64,000 bases of DNA from Anaerolineales bacterium (GTDB taxonomy: Bacteria > Chloroflexota > Anaerolineae > Anaerolineales > Villigracilaceae), in NCBI GenBank assembly GCA_026928255.1, contig JAIXKJ010000008.1:969298-1033297 (forward strand), given 5' to 3'. The notes below the pieces were generated by a model. It had not been told where the DNA came from. It was given only the letters and a program-made list of their open reading frames with translations, and made no database searches. Shown here piece after piece: positions 7,886 through 16,438 of the stretch. A program made the position numbers and the translations under genes. Positions within the stretch are counted from its first letter, which is position 1, and each line of letters opens with the position of its first letter.

Positions 7886-8524
7886 ATGGAAACCAAACCC
7901 GACACCATCAAAATTTCTGCCAACTATCAAGAAGAAATTTTTGCCACGCATGCCGATTTGCATGTAACCGTCAAAGGCTCGTCTATCGTCGGCGGAAACG
8001 AAGCCTTGAAAAAAGCCAAAGAAGTCAATCAACTCTTTGAAGCGCTGACTCAGTTGAACGTCAAGGAAGAGGCGTTTCAATTACAGGGCGCGCATCTCGA
8101 ATCCGAAAGCGGCGTCTTGCTGAAATCGTCCAGCGCAGTCTATCGTTTGAAAATCCGTTGCGAGGCGTTGAGTCAACTGGCGGGCATGTTGGACGTCATC
8201 GCCGCGCAAAAGAACGCGACGCTGGAACACATCGAGTGGAAGTACGCCGAAGACGAAGCGCGCGAACGCGGGCTGCTGGCGGCGTTGGAAAAGGCGAAAG
8301 CCAAAGCCGCGAAGGTCGCCGCGAGTTTGGGCGTGGACTTGTTGGGCGTGTACGAGATGAGCGAAAGCGCCTACGATAACGAGCCGCCGCCCTACGCGCC
8401 GCAAATGCGAATGTTGAAAGCCGCTTCGGCGGACGCGCCCAGTTTGGGCATGGAGATTCAGCACGCGAAAATTATTCGCGTTACGGTGGACGTTTGTTAT
8501 CGCGTTTCGGCGTTTGCGAAATAA
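7886..8524 (+). CDS. SIMPL domain (DUF541) protein
   Basis: 212 residues. The N-terminal TIKISANYQEEIFATHADL and the later LEHIEWKYAEDEARERGLL, followed by a Lys/Ala-rich helix with AKAKAAKVAASLGV, fit the SIMPL/DUF541 family. Many relatives are periplasmic, but no signal peptide is visible here, so a cytoplasmic location is likely. It begins 2 bases after the hicA stop and could be cotranscribed with hicBA. Biochemical function of the family is not settled. Confidence 0.8.
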   Translation: METKPDTIKISANYQEEIFATHADLHVTVKGSSIVGGNEALKKAKEVNQLFEALTQLNVKEEAFQLQGAHLESESGVLLKSSSAVYRLKIRCEALSQLAGMLDVIAAQKNATLEHIEWKYAEDEARERGLLAALEKAKAKAAKVAASLGVDLLGVYEMSESAYDNEPPPYAPQMRMLKAASADAPSLGMEIQHAKIIRVTVDVCYRVSAFAK

Positions 8525-8559
8525 AATTGAAGAGCAACGTGATAGACTAAAACCAAACA

Positions 8560-8595
8560 AAAAGAGACGGCGGCTTTTCAGCCGCCGTCTCTTTT
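8560..8595. terminator. Bidirectional intrinsic terminator
   Basis: GAGACGGCGGC (8564-8574) pairs perfectly with GCCGCCGTCTC (8581-8591), with A-runs before and T-runs after. It lies between convergent genes and can serve the SIMPL gene on the plus strand and the META gene on the minus strand. Confidence 0.9.
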
Positions 8596-8604
8596 ATTGC
8601 ACGT

Positions 8605-9018
8605 TTATTTCTTTTCGAGGACGATAACCAAAGCGCCGTCCGCCGAAGTTAGCGTTAGTTTGTTTCCGTCGAACGAAACTTTTAAGGTTGCTTCCGAGAT
8701 GATTTGCAAGACCGCGTCCTCTTGCGCCATTGTGTCTTGGCAGTACATCTTGGTTGCGAAACCCATGCTGGTCGTCAACGTATTGCCGTCGAGCGAGTAG
8801 TCCGCGCCGAGACCGTTGCAGCCGACGTTGCCGTTTAGTTTGCCGTCTTCAAAGGTGATGAACGCGTTCACGTCGGGCAGAGCCAGCGTCGGGTTTTTCG
8901 CGTCGCCGTAAGAGACGAGTTTCCATTCGCCGTTCAAATTGACGGGAGCGCTTTTCGCGCAAGCGCCGAGCGTCAACGCGGCGAGGATTACGAATGCGGT
9001 TAATTTATTGAATTTCAT
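8605..9018 (-). CDS. META-domain lipoprotein
   Basis: 137 residues from ATG 9018 (MKFNKLTAFVIL). GGAG lies seven bases upstream of this ATG, which is why I prefer it over the ATG at 9033. The signal peptide ends in the lipobox LGAC, so the mature protein is lipid-anchored outside the membrane. The body shows NGEWKLVSYG and GNVGCNGLGADYSLDGN, the marks of the META/HslJ domain, which often relates to heat or envelope stress. The role here is unknown. Confidence 0.88.
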   Translation of the reverse strand: MKFNKLTAFVILAALTLGACAKSAPVNLNGEWKLVSYGDAKNPTLALPDVNAFITFEDGKLNGNVGCNGLGADYSLDGNTLTTSMGFATKMYCQDTMAQEDAVLQIISEATLKVSFDGNKLTLTSADGALVIVLEKK

Positions 9019-9114
9019 TTTGATTTTCTCCATAATGTGTTTTCATGGAGTTAGACGCGCCAGCGCTCGATAAAGTTCCCGCGTTTAACCCGTTTGCCGC
9101 TCTTCTAAATCTTT

Positions 9115-9170
9115 ACCGCAGGGTCGCGGAGAAATTTATAAAAACTCGGCGCGCTCTGCGACTCTGCGGT
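9115..9170. repeat. Palindromic repeat, ACCGCAGAG family
   Basis: Arms 9115-9131 and 9154-9170 are complementary over 17 bases with two mismatches, with a 22-base A/T-rich centre. It lies in the gap 9034-9187 between two minus-strand genes. A related element lies at 12862-12906. The rest of the gap holds nothing else recognisable. Confidence 0.6.
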
Positions 9171-9187
9171 TCAAAACAGATATTTTT

Positions 9188-10003
9188 TTAACCGCGATTA
9201 AATTTGGAGCGACTGTATAACGTAATCCCCGCCGAGGCGGAGACGTTGAGCGACTCAACTTTTTCGCTGATGGGAATCCGCGCTTTGAGCGTCGCCGCCG
9301 ATTCAATTTGCGGCGAACAGCCGTCTTTTTCGCTGCCGAACGCCAACAGCAAACGCTGCGTCAGCGCGGCGAGGTCGTCCACAGTTTGGTCGGCGGACAT
9401 GTCCATCACAACCAGCGTTTCATTTTTCGTTTTGCAATACTTCAAAAAATCGTCGGTGGAGACGGCGATCATCGGCAGGGAAAAAAGATAGCCGCGACTA
9501 GCGCGAATTAAGCGGCGGTCGTAAATGTCAATCGGATCCATATTCAGCAAGATGATTCCGCCGACGCCCAGCGCCAGCGACGTGCGCGTGATGTTGCCGA
9601 TGTTGCCCGAAATGCCGAGTTCTTCCAAAACGACGAAATCTTTTTGGACGGAATCTAACACGTCCAACCCGACGGGCGGCGGCGTGGGCGCGATAGCGAA
9701 GATGCGCGACATTTTGTCGTTCTCGAAAATCTTTTTCGTCGTGCGTTTGGCGATCTCGTGAATCGTCGCGCCTGCGGTCAAATTCTTTCGCAGCGTTTCG
9801 GAGATTTGTTCGTCGCCAGAAAAATAGAGCGAGTCAATTTCCACGCCCGCCGCGAGCGCTTGTAAAATGTTCTCTTCATCGTCAATGAGAATTTGATTTA
9901 ACTCGCGCCGCCCTTCGCGGGTCAGCAGTTTGCGAATCGGTTGGGCAAGCGGATGGTTGAGCGAGTCAATGAAAAAGGGGTTGTTGGCGGATTGTTCTTC
10001 CAT
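9188..10003 (-). CDS. TsnR-like 23S rRNA 2'-O-methyltransferase (SpoU/TrmH family)
   Basis: 271 residues from ATG 10003 (MEEQSANNPFF); the longer form begins with TTG at 10039. The SpoU/SPOUT motifs are all present: GNIGNITRTSLALG, FGSEKDGCSP and SLNVSASAGITLY. The stretch DRRLIRASRGYLFSLPMI and the N-terminal RNA-binding domain resemble the thiostrepton-resistance methyltransferase group (TsnR/NshR), which methylates the 2'-OH of A1067 of 23S rRNA and protects against thiopeptides. Many relatives outside Streptomyces are uncharacterised, so the target base is inferred. No thiopeptide genes are nearby. Confidence 0.75.
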   Translation of the reverse strand: MEEQSANNPFFIDSLNHPLAQPIRKLLTREGRRELNQILIDDEENILQALAAGVEIDSLYFSGDEQISETLRKNLTAGATIHEIAKRTTKKIFENDKMSRIFAIAPTPPPVGLDVLDSVQKDFVVLEELGISGNIGNITRTSLALGVGGIILLNMDPIDIYDRRLIRASRGYLFSLPMIAVSTDDFLKYCKTKNETLVVMDMSADQTVDDLAALTQRLLLAFGSEKDGCSPQIESAATLKARIPISEKVESLNVSASAGITLYSRSKFNRG

Positions 10004-10055
10004 AGTCGAGATGATAACGCCGCCGCGCAGTGAGGTCAAGCGCTACAATTCAAAA

Positions 10056-10706
10056 ATGAACCTTATTTATCAAGACGAAAGCGTCTTGCTTGTCAACAAA
10101 CCCGCCAACCTTTCCGTGTTAGCCGAAGGCTGGAACAAAGACGCGCCATACCTTGTTAAGATTTTAGAAGAGCAATATTCTAAAATTTGGGTCGTTCATC
10201 GCTTGGACAAAATTACCAGCGGAATTATCGTCTTCGCCTTAAACGCGGACGCGCATCGTTCGTTGAGCGTCCAGTTTGAGAAACATCAAGTTGAGAAAAA
10301 ATATCAAGCGTTGATGAACGGCGTTCCAAAATGGGACGAAAAGACGACGAAATTTCCGTTGCGGATTAACGTCGGGCGACGACATCGCACCGTCGTGGAC
10401 GACCGCGACGGAATCCGCTCGGAGACGCGCTTCAAGATTCTGGAACGCTATCCGCTTTCGGCGCGAGTCGAGGCGGCGCCGCTGACCGGACGAACGCATC
10501 AGATTCGCGTCCACGCTGCGGCGCTCGGTCATCCGCTTGCGGGCGACGCCCTCTACGGCGCTCCGCCGACGAAAGCAATCGCCCGCCCCGCGCTGCACGC
10601 CGAGCAGTTAACTTTCGCCCATCCCGTTACGAACGAGCGCGTGTCCTTTCGCGCCGACTTGCCCGACGATTTTCAAAATGCTTTGAAGTTGTTAAGAACT
10701 GTTTAG
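10056..10706 (+). CDS. RluA-family pseudouridine synthase
   Basis: 216 residues from ATG 10056 (MNLIYQDESVLLVNKPANL). The catalytic aspartate is in VVHRLDKITSGIIVFA, and the second conserved element is PLTGRTHQIRVHAAALGHPL. It lacks an N-terminal S4 domain, as in the shorter RluA/RluE-like branch. It converts uridine to pseudouridine in rRNA or tRNA; the position cannot be told. A TACAAT box at 10044-10049 ends six bases before the ATG, so the message may be leaderless. It is divergent from the TsnR-like methyltransferase, giving a small RNA-modification pair. Confidence 0.88.
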   Translation: MNLIYQDESVLLVNKPANLSVLAEGWNKDAPYLVKILEEQYSKIWVVHRLDKITSGIIVFALNADAHRSLSVQFEKHQVEKKYQALMNGVPKWDEKTTKFPLRINVGRRHRTVVDDRDGIRSETRFKILERYPLSARVEAAPLTGRTHQIRVHAAALGHPLAGDALYGAPPTKAIARPALHAEQLTFAHPVTNERVSFRADLPDDFQNALKLLRTV

Positions 10707-10747
10707 CGCAATTGGATTTATGATATATTTTAAGCAGGAGCAAAATT

Positions 10748-11425
10748 ATGAATGAGCGGATCCTAATCATCGAAGACGATCAAGCAATCTTGAAATTGTT
10801 GCAGCGCGGGCTGAGTTACGAAGGCTACACGGTGGACGCCGCAGCCGACGGGCGCATGGGGTTGATTATGGCGCGAGATCACACGCCTGATTTGGTTATT
10901 TTGGATTGGATGTTGCCCGGCATGGACGGCTTGGAAGTTTGCCATCGTTTGCGGCAGGGCGGCTCGATTCCGATTTTGATGCTGACCGCCAAAGACGCGG
11001 TGCAAGACCGCATTCAAGGCTTGGACGCGGGCGCGGACGACTACATGGTCAAGCCGTTCAACTTGGACGAACTGCTCGCGCGCGTGCGCGCTTTGCTGCG
11101 CCGCACTCAACCCGAACGCATCCCCGTTTTGAAATTTGCCGATTTGGAATTGGACACCGGCTCGCGTCAAGCCTCGCGCGGCGAACGCACCGTCTCGCTG
11201 ACCGCCAAAGAATACGAACTGCTCGAATTGTTTTTGCGCCACCCAAAACAAGTGTTGACGCGCGAAGTGATCTTCGACCGCGTGTGGGGCTACGACTTCG
11301 GCGGCGAAAGCAACGTGCTGGAAGTGTACATCCGTTACTTGCGCCAAAAATTGGAAGCCAACGGCGAAGCGCGTTTAATTTTTACCGTGCGCGGCGTCGG
11401 TTATGTCTTAAGGGAAAATCTCTAA
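10748..11425 (+). CDS. OmpR/PhoB-type response regulator
   Basis: 225 residues. The receiver domain (1-120) shows IIEDD, the phosphoacceptor aspartate in [13 protein letters not shown], and the conserved Lys in [12 protein letters not shown]. The C-terminal winged helix ends in [11 protein letters not shown] and [11 protein letters not shown], as in OmpR-family DNA-binding domains. It pairs with the histidine kinase just downstream. The start at ATG 10748 has AGGAG upstream. The signal and targets are unknown. Confidence 0.95.
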   Translation: MNERILIIEDDQAILKLLQRGLSYEGYTVDAAADGRMGLIMARDHTPDLVILDWMLPGMDGLEVCHRLRQGGSIPILMLTAKDAVQDRIQGLDAGADDYMVKPFNLDELLARVRALLRRTQPERIPVLKFADLELDTGSRQASRGERTVSLTAKEYELLELFLRHPKQVLTREVIFDRVWGYDFGGESNVLEVYIRYLRQKLEANGEARLIFTVRGVGYVLRENL

Positions 11426-11453
11426 ACGACGGGCGACCGTCGTTCGTTTATTT
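11424..11453 (+). terminator. Hairpin between response regulator and kinase genes
   Basis: AACGACGG (11424-11431) pairs with CCGTCGTT (11436-11443) around a GCGA loop, followed by a T-rich stretch (CGTTTATTTT). It overlaps the regulator's stop codon and may partly terminate transcription, so that less kinase than regulator is made. Confidence 0.5.
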
Positions 11454-11461
11454 TGCGCTCC

Positions 11462-12829
11462 ATGTCTTTGCGCCTGCGCCTGACCGTGCTTTACTCCGCG
11501 TTTATCGTCGGGGTGTTGGCGTTCTTCGGCGCGACGATTTATTTTGTCGTCAACATCATTCTGCTAAATCAAGTGGACGTTTCGCTGAGAAATGTGGCGA
11601 CGCAAATCGTCCGCGCCGCCGTCGTCAACCCGCAAGGCGACCTGAGCCTAATTAGTTTTCCAACGCTGGATATTGCCTCGAACGCGCACATCCAAATTTG
11701 GAGCGCCGACGGCGATTTGATCGCCGCTTCGCCGAGCGTGCGCGCGCTGACTCAAGCGCTCGACCCGCAGGGGCTGGCGTCCAACACGACGCGCTACGAA
11801 GACGTTTATTTGCAAAACACGCATTTGCGCGTGTTGAACGTCCCCTTAGTTTTGCGAAATCGCGTCGTCGGGACTTTGCAAGCCGCGTCCAATTTAACGG
11901 CGATAGACGCGGCGCAAAGCGATTTGCTTTTGCTGATGGTTGTCAGCGCGGCGTTTGCGGCGGCGTTTGCGCTGGTCGGCTCGTGGGTCATCTTGGGGCG
12001 CGCGCTTTCTCCGTTGCAAGACATCGCCGAAACTGTAGATCAAATCAACCGCGCCGCCGACCTCTCGCGCCGAGTCCCCGTCAAAAATGCGGCGCAAGAA
12101 GACATGAGCGATTTGATCGTTTCCATCAACCAAACGCTTGAACGGCTTGAATCGCTTTTTACGACTCAACAGCGTTTCTTGGAAGACGTCAGCCACGAGC
12201 TTCGCACGCCGTTAACCGTCATCAAAGGCAACGTGGACTTGATGCGTAAATTCAAAGAAGCGGACGCGGAATCGCTGAACAGCATTGATCAAGAAGTCGG
12301 GCGGCTGACGCGCCTCGTCAGCGGGTTGCTGACCATCACCAAAGCGGAGTCGGGAAAATTAGCGCTGAACCTTTCTCGCGTGGATTTGGATTTTGTGCTG
12401 ACCGAAGCGGTGATGGAAATTCGCGTCTTGGCGGGCGACCGCGTGCGTTTTCACTTAAGTCAATTTGACGAAGCCGTCGTCGAGGGCGACCGCGATCAAC
12501 TCAAACAGTTGATTTTGAATTTAGCCTCAAACGCGATTCAGTACACGCCCGAAGGCGGAGAAGTTTTTTTCAGCCTTAATCGCATCGGCGCCCGAGCGCG
12601 AATCATTATCCGCGACACGGGGCAGGGAATCCCCGCCGAGGATTTGCCGCATATCTTTGAGCGTTTTTATCGGGCGGAGAAATCGCGCACGCGCTCTCAA
12701 TCCGGCGGATTTGGTTTGGGCTTGGCGATTGCAAAATGGATTGTCGAACAGCACAACGGGGAAATTTATGCCGAGTCAAAAGAAGGCGAAGGGACGACTT
12801 TTGTCGTTTGGTTGAATTTAGCGCCTTAA
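11462..12829 (+). CDS. Membrane sensor histidine kinase
   Basis: 455 residues from ATG 11462 (MSLRLRLTVLYS); a TTG at 11453 is an alternative. Order of parts: first membrane helix at about 10-35, extracytoplasmic sensor of about 130 residues, second helix near 170-190, HAMP, HisKA with the phospho-His in EDVSHELRTPL, and HATPase_c with NLASNAIQYTP and SGGFGLGLAIAKW. It works with the regulator upstream. The 36-base gap contains a hairpin. The signal is unknown. Confidence 0.93.
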   Translation: MSLRLRLTVLYSAFIVGVLAFFGATIYFVVNIILLNQVDVSLRNVATQIVRAAVVNPQGDLSLISFPTLDIASNAHIQIWSADGDLIAASPSVRALTQALDPQGLASNTTRYEDVYLQNTHLRVLNVPLVLRNRVVGTLQAASNLTAIDAAQSDLLLLMVVSAAFAAAFALVGSWVILGRALSPLQDIAETVDQINRAADLSRRVPVKNAAQEDMSDLIVSINQTLERLESLFTTQQRFLEDVSHELRTPLTVIKGNVDLMRKFKEADAESLNSIDQEVGRLTRLVSGLLTITKAESGKLALNLSRVDLDFVLTEAVMEIRVLAGDRVRFHLSQFDEAVVEGDRDQLKQLILNLASNAIQYTPEGGEVFFSLNRIGARARIIIRDTGQGIPAEDLPHIFERFYRAEKSRTRSQSGGFGLGLAIAKWIVEQHNGEIYAESKEGEGTTFVVWLNLAP

Positions 12830-12861
12830 GCGATTAATGCGAGAAAAAAGAAAAAACTCAA

Positions 12862-12906
12862 AACCGCAAAGACGCTGAGTCTTATTGGCTTTGAGTCTTT
12901 GCAGTT
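12862..12906. repeat. Palindromic repeat, ACCGCAAAG family
   Basis: AACCGCAAAGACGCTGAG (12862-12879) and the reverse complement at 12889-12906 form an imperfect 18-base inverted repeat with a 9-base loop. It sits between convergent genes and may also act as a terminator. It resembles the element at 9115-9170. Confidence 0.6.
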
Positions 12907-12921
12907 ATTTTCAAATATCCG

Positions 12922-13740
12922 TTAAGCGTTGTAGCGCCGTTCGGAATTTTCAGCGCGACGCGCTTCATACACGGGATGATAAGTCGGCTCGGGCGGGACG
13001 AAGGAAGTTTGCGTTGAAGGAGTCGGTTTGGGCGCAGGGCGCGGATAGTCGTTTGTTTGCGCGGGCGCGGCGTTAATCGGACGATTAATCTGCGAGGCGG
13101 GGCGCATATTTGCGGACGAAGCGCCGTATTGCGGGCGCGGAGTCGGCGCGGAATTTTGATAGGTCGAGCGCGGTTGGCTGTAATTGGACGAGTACGATTT
13201 AACTTGCGCTGTGGTGAAGAGGCGGTCGCCCGCCAGCGAGAACGTGCCGATAATCAACAAGCGAATCAGCCAAACCATCGCCGCGACGAAAATGGGAACG
13301 GCTTTGGTCATCGTCGCTGAACTGAGCGACGCCGTGCCTTGAATGCCGCCGTTTTGCGCGATGGCGACGGAAACGCCCCACCACGTCAACGCGGCGTTGA
13401 AGGCGGCGGCGAGAACCCAAGCGCCGAAGAGATACCACACCTCGACGGGTTCGTCGCGCCCTTGTTCGGGCGTGAAGATGCGCGCAATGCCCGCAAAGTC
13501 TATGCCGCAGAAGGCGACGGCAAGCACCGACGCCCAACGCATGCCGCCAAACGCCAATTCGCCGAGCATGTCGTGCAGGGCATATTGCGTCGTGCTGAAG
13601 TTGAAGATTTCAAACGACAGCAACGCGCCGAGAATCATCGCGCCCCACGCCGCGCCGCGACTGTATTGACGGTTGCGGACGAAACCGTTCCATAAGCGGC
13701 GCAGCCCTTCGCCGAACGGGTTGACATTGTAATTGCTCAT
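12922..13740 (-). CDS. Unknown membrane protein under SOS-like control
   Basis: 272 residues from ATG 13740, preceded by a near-perfect AAGGAGGTCG ribosome-binding site; the longer TTG-started form reads through the promoter. Four hydrophobic segments (about 30-50, 70-90, 110-135, 150-180) are followed by a hydrophilic tail of about 80 residues rich in Pro, Ser and Asn. I do not recognise a family. The promoter TTGACA-17-TAGAAT contains one GAAC-N4-GTTT box and a second perfect GAAC-N4-GTTC box lies downstream of it, so the gene is probably DNA-damage-induced. A role in an SOS response is inference from the operator only. Confidence 0.75.
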   Translation of the reverse strand: MSNYNVNPFGEGLRRLWNGFVRNRQYSRGAAWGAMILGALLSFEIFNFSTTQYALHDMLGELAFGGMRWASVLAVAFCGIDFAGIARIFTPEQGRDEPVEVWYLFGAWVLAAAFNAALTWWGVSVAIAQNGGIQGTASLSSATMTKAVPIFVAAMVWLIRLLIIGTFSLAGDRLFTTAQVKSYSSNYSQPRSTYQNSAPTPRPQYGASSANMRPASQINRPINAAPAQTNDYPRPAPKPTPSTQTSFVPPEPTYHPVYEARRAENSERRYNA

Positions 13741-13763
13741 TTCGACCTCCTTGTCGAATACAC

Positions 13764-13818
13764 AGAACGAATGTTCTAATCTTGCGCGGATTCTAGAACA
13801 AATGTTTTTTCTTGTCAA
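13764..13818 (-). promoter_or_regulatory. Promoter with two SOS-like (LexA) boxes
   Basis: On the minus strand, TTGACA (13818-13813) and TAGAAT (13795-13790) are 17 bases apart. Box A, AGAAC-GAAT-GTTCT (plus strand 13764-13777), is a perfect palindrome; box B, AGAAC-AAAT-GTTTT (13795-13808), lies in the promoter spacer. Their centres are 31 bp apart, about three helical turns. The shape GAAC-N4-GTTC is the Gram-positive LexA operator. No lexA gene is in the window. Confidence 0.65.
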
Positions 13819-13935
13819 GGGGGAAATATCAGAGCGGCGCTCTGGTCATTGACTCAACTCGCGCCTCTCCGTTACACTTACCTCATTCTATGACCTTGCC
13901 CGCTGAAAAGGGCAAGCCGCGAATTGGGAGACCTT

Positions 13936-15351
13936 ATGTTTTTCTCAACCACTCCGCGCCCGCACAGCCTGCGAGCCATTGCGGACGTGACGTTGAAACC
14001 CTTCTGGCTGGACGACCCGTCCAAGCCGCAACTCGCCCCGTCGTTAACAACTTCTATTCAAACCGATCTCGCCGTCATCGGCGGCGGATTCAGCGGATTG
14101 TGGACGGCGTTGCAAGCCAAACAAGCCGACCCGAACCGTGAAGTCGTTCTGCTTGAAGCGGACGAAATCGCCATCGGCGCCAGCGGACGCAACGGCGGCT
14201 TTTGTTCCGCTTCGCTCACGCACGGCGTCGAAAACGGATTCAGCCGTTGGCGCGACGAACTGCCGACGCTGACGCGACTCGGCGCGGAAAATCTCGACGG
14301 CATCGAAGAGACGATTAAACAATTTAACATTAATTGCGACTTCGTCCGTTCGGGAGAAATCGGCGTCGCGCTGGAAGATTATCAAATAGACGATTTGCGC
14401 GAAGAGGTCGAACACGCGAATCAAATCGGAGTCCGCGCCCAATTTTTGAATCAAGAAGAAATTCGCGCGCGCATTCATTCGCCCGCGTTTCTCGCCGCTG
14501 TCCGCGAGGAAAACGTCGCCATGATTAACCCCGCGCGTTTAGCGTGGGGCTTAAAGGAAGCCTGCCTTCGGCTGGGAGTCCGCATTTTTGAGGGCAGCCC
14601 CGTCGTCGGTTTGGAAGAGCGGCGCGAGACCCTAATCCTCAAAACGTCGCAAGGGCAAGTCGAGGCGCGTCAAACGGCGCTGGCGACGAACGCTTTTCCG
14701 CCTTTGCTCAAACATCTGCGCTTGTATGTCGTGCCTGTGTACGATTACGTTTTGATGAGCGAGCCGCTTTCGGAGGCGCAACGCGACGCGATTGGCTGGC
14801 GCGGGCGCGAGGGGCTGAGCGACAACGCCAACCAATTTCACTATTCGCAAATCACCGCCGACGGGCGAATTTTGTGGGGAGGATACGACGCGGTTTATCA
14901 TCGCGGGAATCGCATCGCGCCGCAGTTGGAAAATCGCCCCGCCACCTTCGGACTTTTAGCGGAGCATTTCTTTCAAGTTTTTCCTCAACTGGAAGGGTTG
15001 CGCTTCACTCACGCTTGGGGCGGCGTGATTGACACTTGCTCGCGCTATTCCGTTTTTTGGGGGACGGCGTATAAAAATAAATTGACCTACGCCGTCGGTT
15101 ACACGGGGTTGGGCGTCGGCGCTTCGCGCTTCGGCGCGCGCGTGATGTTAGATTTGCTGAGCGGCGAAAAGACCGAACGCACCGAATTGCGGATGACGAA
15201 ATCGAAGCCGTTTCCTTTTCCGCCCGAACCCTTCCGCTCGCCGATTATCAACTTTACGCGCTGGTCGCTCGATCAAGCGGACAGAAATCAGGGACGACGA
15301 AATCTTTGGTTGAAGACGCTCGACGCGCTGGGTTTGGGGTTTGATTCGTAA
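13936..15351 (+). CDS. FAD-dependent amine/amino-acid oxidoreductase (DAO family)
   Basis: 471 residues from ATG 13936, with GGGAG at 13926-13930. The dinucleotide-binding motif is LAVIGGGFSGLWTALQA near residue 45, followed by VVLLEADEIAIGASGRNGGF, typical of DAO-family enzymes such as gamma-glutamylputrescine oxidase. The C-terminal GYTGLGVGASRFGARVMLD is the second FAD-contact region. It probably oxidises an amine or amino acid with release of ammonia; the substrate is unknown. A possible promoter is TTGACT (13849-13854) with TACACT (13873-13878). Confidence 0.87.
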   Translation: MFFSTTPRPHSLRAIADVTLKPFWLDDPSKPQLAPSLTTSIQTDLAVIGGGFSGLWTALQAKQADPNREVVLLEADEIAIGASGRNGGFCSASLTHGVENGFSRWRDELPTLTRLGAENLDGIEETIKQFNINCDFVRSGEIGVALEDYQIDDLREEVEHANQIGVRAQFLNQEEIRARIHSPAFLAAVREENVAMINPARLAWGLKEACLRLGVRIFEGSPVVGLEERRETLILKTSQGQVEARQTALATNAFPPLLKHLRLYVVPVYDYVLMSEPLSEAQRDAIGWRGREGLSDNANQFHYSQITADGRILWGGYDAVYHRGNRIAPQLENRPATFGLLAEHFFQVFPQLEGLRFTHAWGGVIDTCSRYSVFWGTAYKNKLTYAVGYTGLGVGASRFGARVMLDLLSGEKTERTELRMTKSKPFPFPPEPFRSPIINFTRWSLDQADRNQGRRNLWLKTLDALGLGFDS

Positions 15352-15388
15352 TTTTTATAGGGCGAGTTACGCCCTGAGAAAAGGGATA

Positions 15389-15431
15389 TTGAGTCCCCTC
15401 TCCAACGGGAGAGGGCTAGGGTGAGGGCGAC
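15389..15431 (+). repeat. Palindromic repeat (CCCTCTCC family), intergenic
   Basis: CCCTCTCC (15396-15403) and GGAGAGGG (15408-15415) around AACG, then CTAGGGTGAGGG. The element together with its flank CTTTTGCAAG is repeated almost exactly at 20588-20640. Both copies stand just before a terminator that begins with TAAAAAACTC. Confidence 0.85.
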
Positions 15432-15454
15432 TTTTGCAAGAGGTCTAATATAAA

Positions 15455-15487
15455 AAACTCCGAGATTTCTAAAATCTCGGAGTTTTG
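15455..15487. terminator. Bidirectional intrinsic terminator
   Basis: ACTCCGAGATTT and AAATCTCGGAGT form a perfect stem with A-runs before and T-runs after. It serves the FAD oxidoreductase on the plus strand and the chelatase operon on the minus strand. Confidence 0.88.
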
Positions 15488-15490
15488 TTT

Positions 15491-16405
15491 TTACTTCTTT
15501 TTCGGCTTGGACATCTCGTCCACGACGGTGTTATAGAGCGTTTCGGCTTTCAACTCGTTGAGCGAGAAACACGGCGCTTCGAGATGATCCGCCAACTGTT
15601 GCGCCAGTCCTTGATCGAAGGCGGCGTGTTCCATGTTAATCACCACCGAGCGGACTTTTTCGTTGGCGATCATTTCGGCGAATTTGAACCCTTCCTCTTG
15701 CGGCGGAAGCGTCCCCAGCGAGACGTTGCCCGCGCCGTCGGTGAGGACGATGAGCAGCGGCTCGACATCGGGGTGGATGCGCTTCTCGTGAGTCAACACG
15801 TCGTGCGCCATGAAAAGTCCCGCCGAGAGCGGAGTCTTGCCGCCGATGGGAATATCCGCTAGGGCGCGTTGCGCGAGTTGCACGGAATTGGTGGGGGAGA
15901 GAACCAGCGTGGCGCGGTCTTTTTGAAAGACAATTAAGCCGACGCGGTCGCGGCGCTGATAGGCGTCGGTCAGCAGCGAAAGGATCGCGCCTTTGGTGGC
16001 GTTCATGCGTTCCGCCACCGCCATAGACCAAGAAGCGTCCACTAGAAATAAGACCAAATTGGAAACGCGCTTAACGCGCACCTTGCGCTGCAAGTCGCTG
16101 CGTTTGATGGAGAAGGCGAGTTTTTTTCGCTCCTCGACTCGCTGTTTTTGAAAAGGCGCCGCGGCGCGGATGGTCGCGTCGAAGGCGATGTCGTTCAGTT
16201 TGTCGCCCGCCGGGCGCGCCATAATGTAACGTCCGTGCTTGCGCTCGGTTTTGGTCAGCGAACGCCGACCGGCTTGCTTGCGAGTCAATTTGTCCAACGG
16301 CGTGTTTAGTTTGCGCGGTTGGAACGTGTCGCCGGCTTTGACCTTTTTTCCGCCTTCCCACCAATTTGCGTTTTGACCGGCGAACACTTCCTTGGGCTGT
16401 TGCAT
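15491..16405 (-). CDS. ChlD/BchD-like chelatase VWA domain (joined to ChlI-like gene by -1 frameshift)
   Basis: 304 residues if started at ATG 16405, but the frame is open further upstream to the A9 run at 16464-16472. There it joins the ChlI-like frame with residues such as NLKLDDEPSDEG. The visible domain is von Willebrand type A with a MIDAS site: DASWS, the threonine in GGKTPLSAG, and LTDGAGN. In Mg- or Co-chelatases this domain belongs to the D subunit, which follows an AAA+ domain and an acidic/proline-rich linker. It is most simply the C-terminal part of a fused ChlI-ChlD protein made by frameshifting; separate initiation at 16405 is possible but no good ribosome site is seen. Confidence 0.8.
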   Translation of the reverse strand: MQQPKEVFAGQNANWWEGGKKVKAGDTFQPRKLNTPLDKLTRKQAGRRSLTKTERKHGRYIMARPAGDKLNDIAFDATIRAAAPFQKQRVEERKKLAFSIKRSDLQRKVRVKRVSNLVLFLVDASWSMAVAERMNATKGAILSLLTDAYQRRDRVGLIVFQKDRATLVLSPTNSVQLAQRALADIPIGGKTPLSAGLFMAHDVLTHEKRIHPDVEPLLIVLTDGAGNVSLGTLPPQEEGFKFAEMIANEKVRSVVINMEHAAFDQGLAQQLADHLEAPCFSLNELKAETLYNTVVDEMSKPKKK

Positions 16406-16438
16406 CGGTTCGGGGCTGCCCTCTTGCGGCCCTTCATC

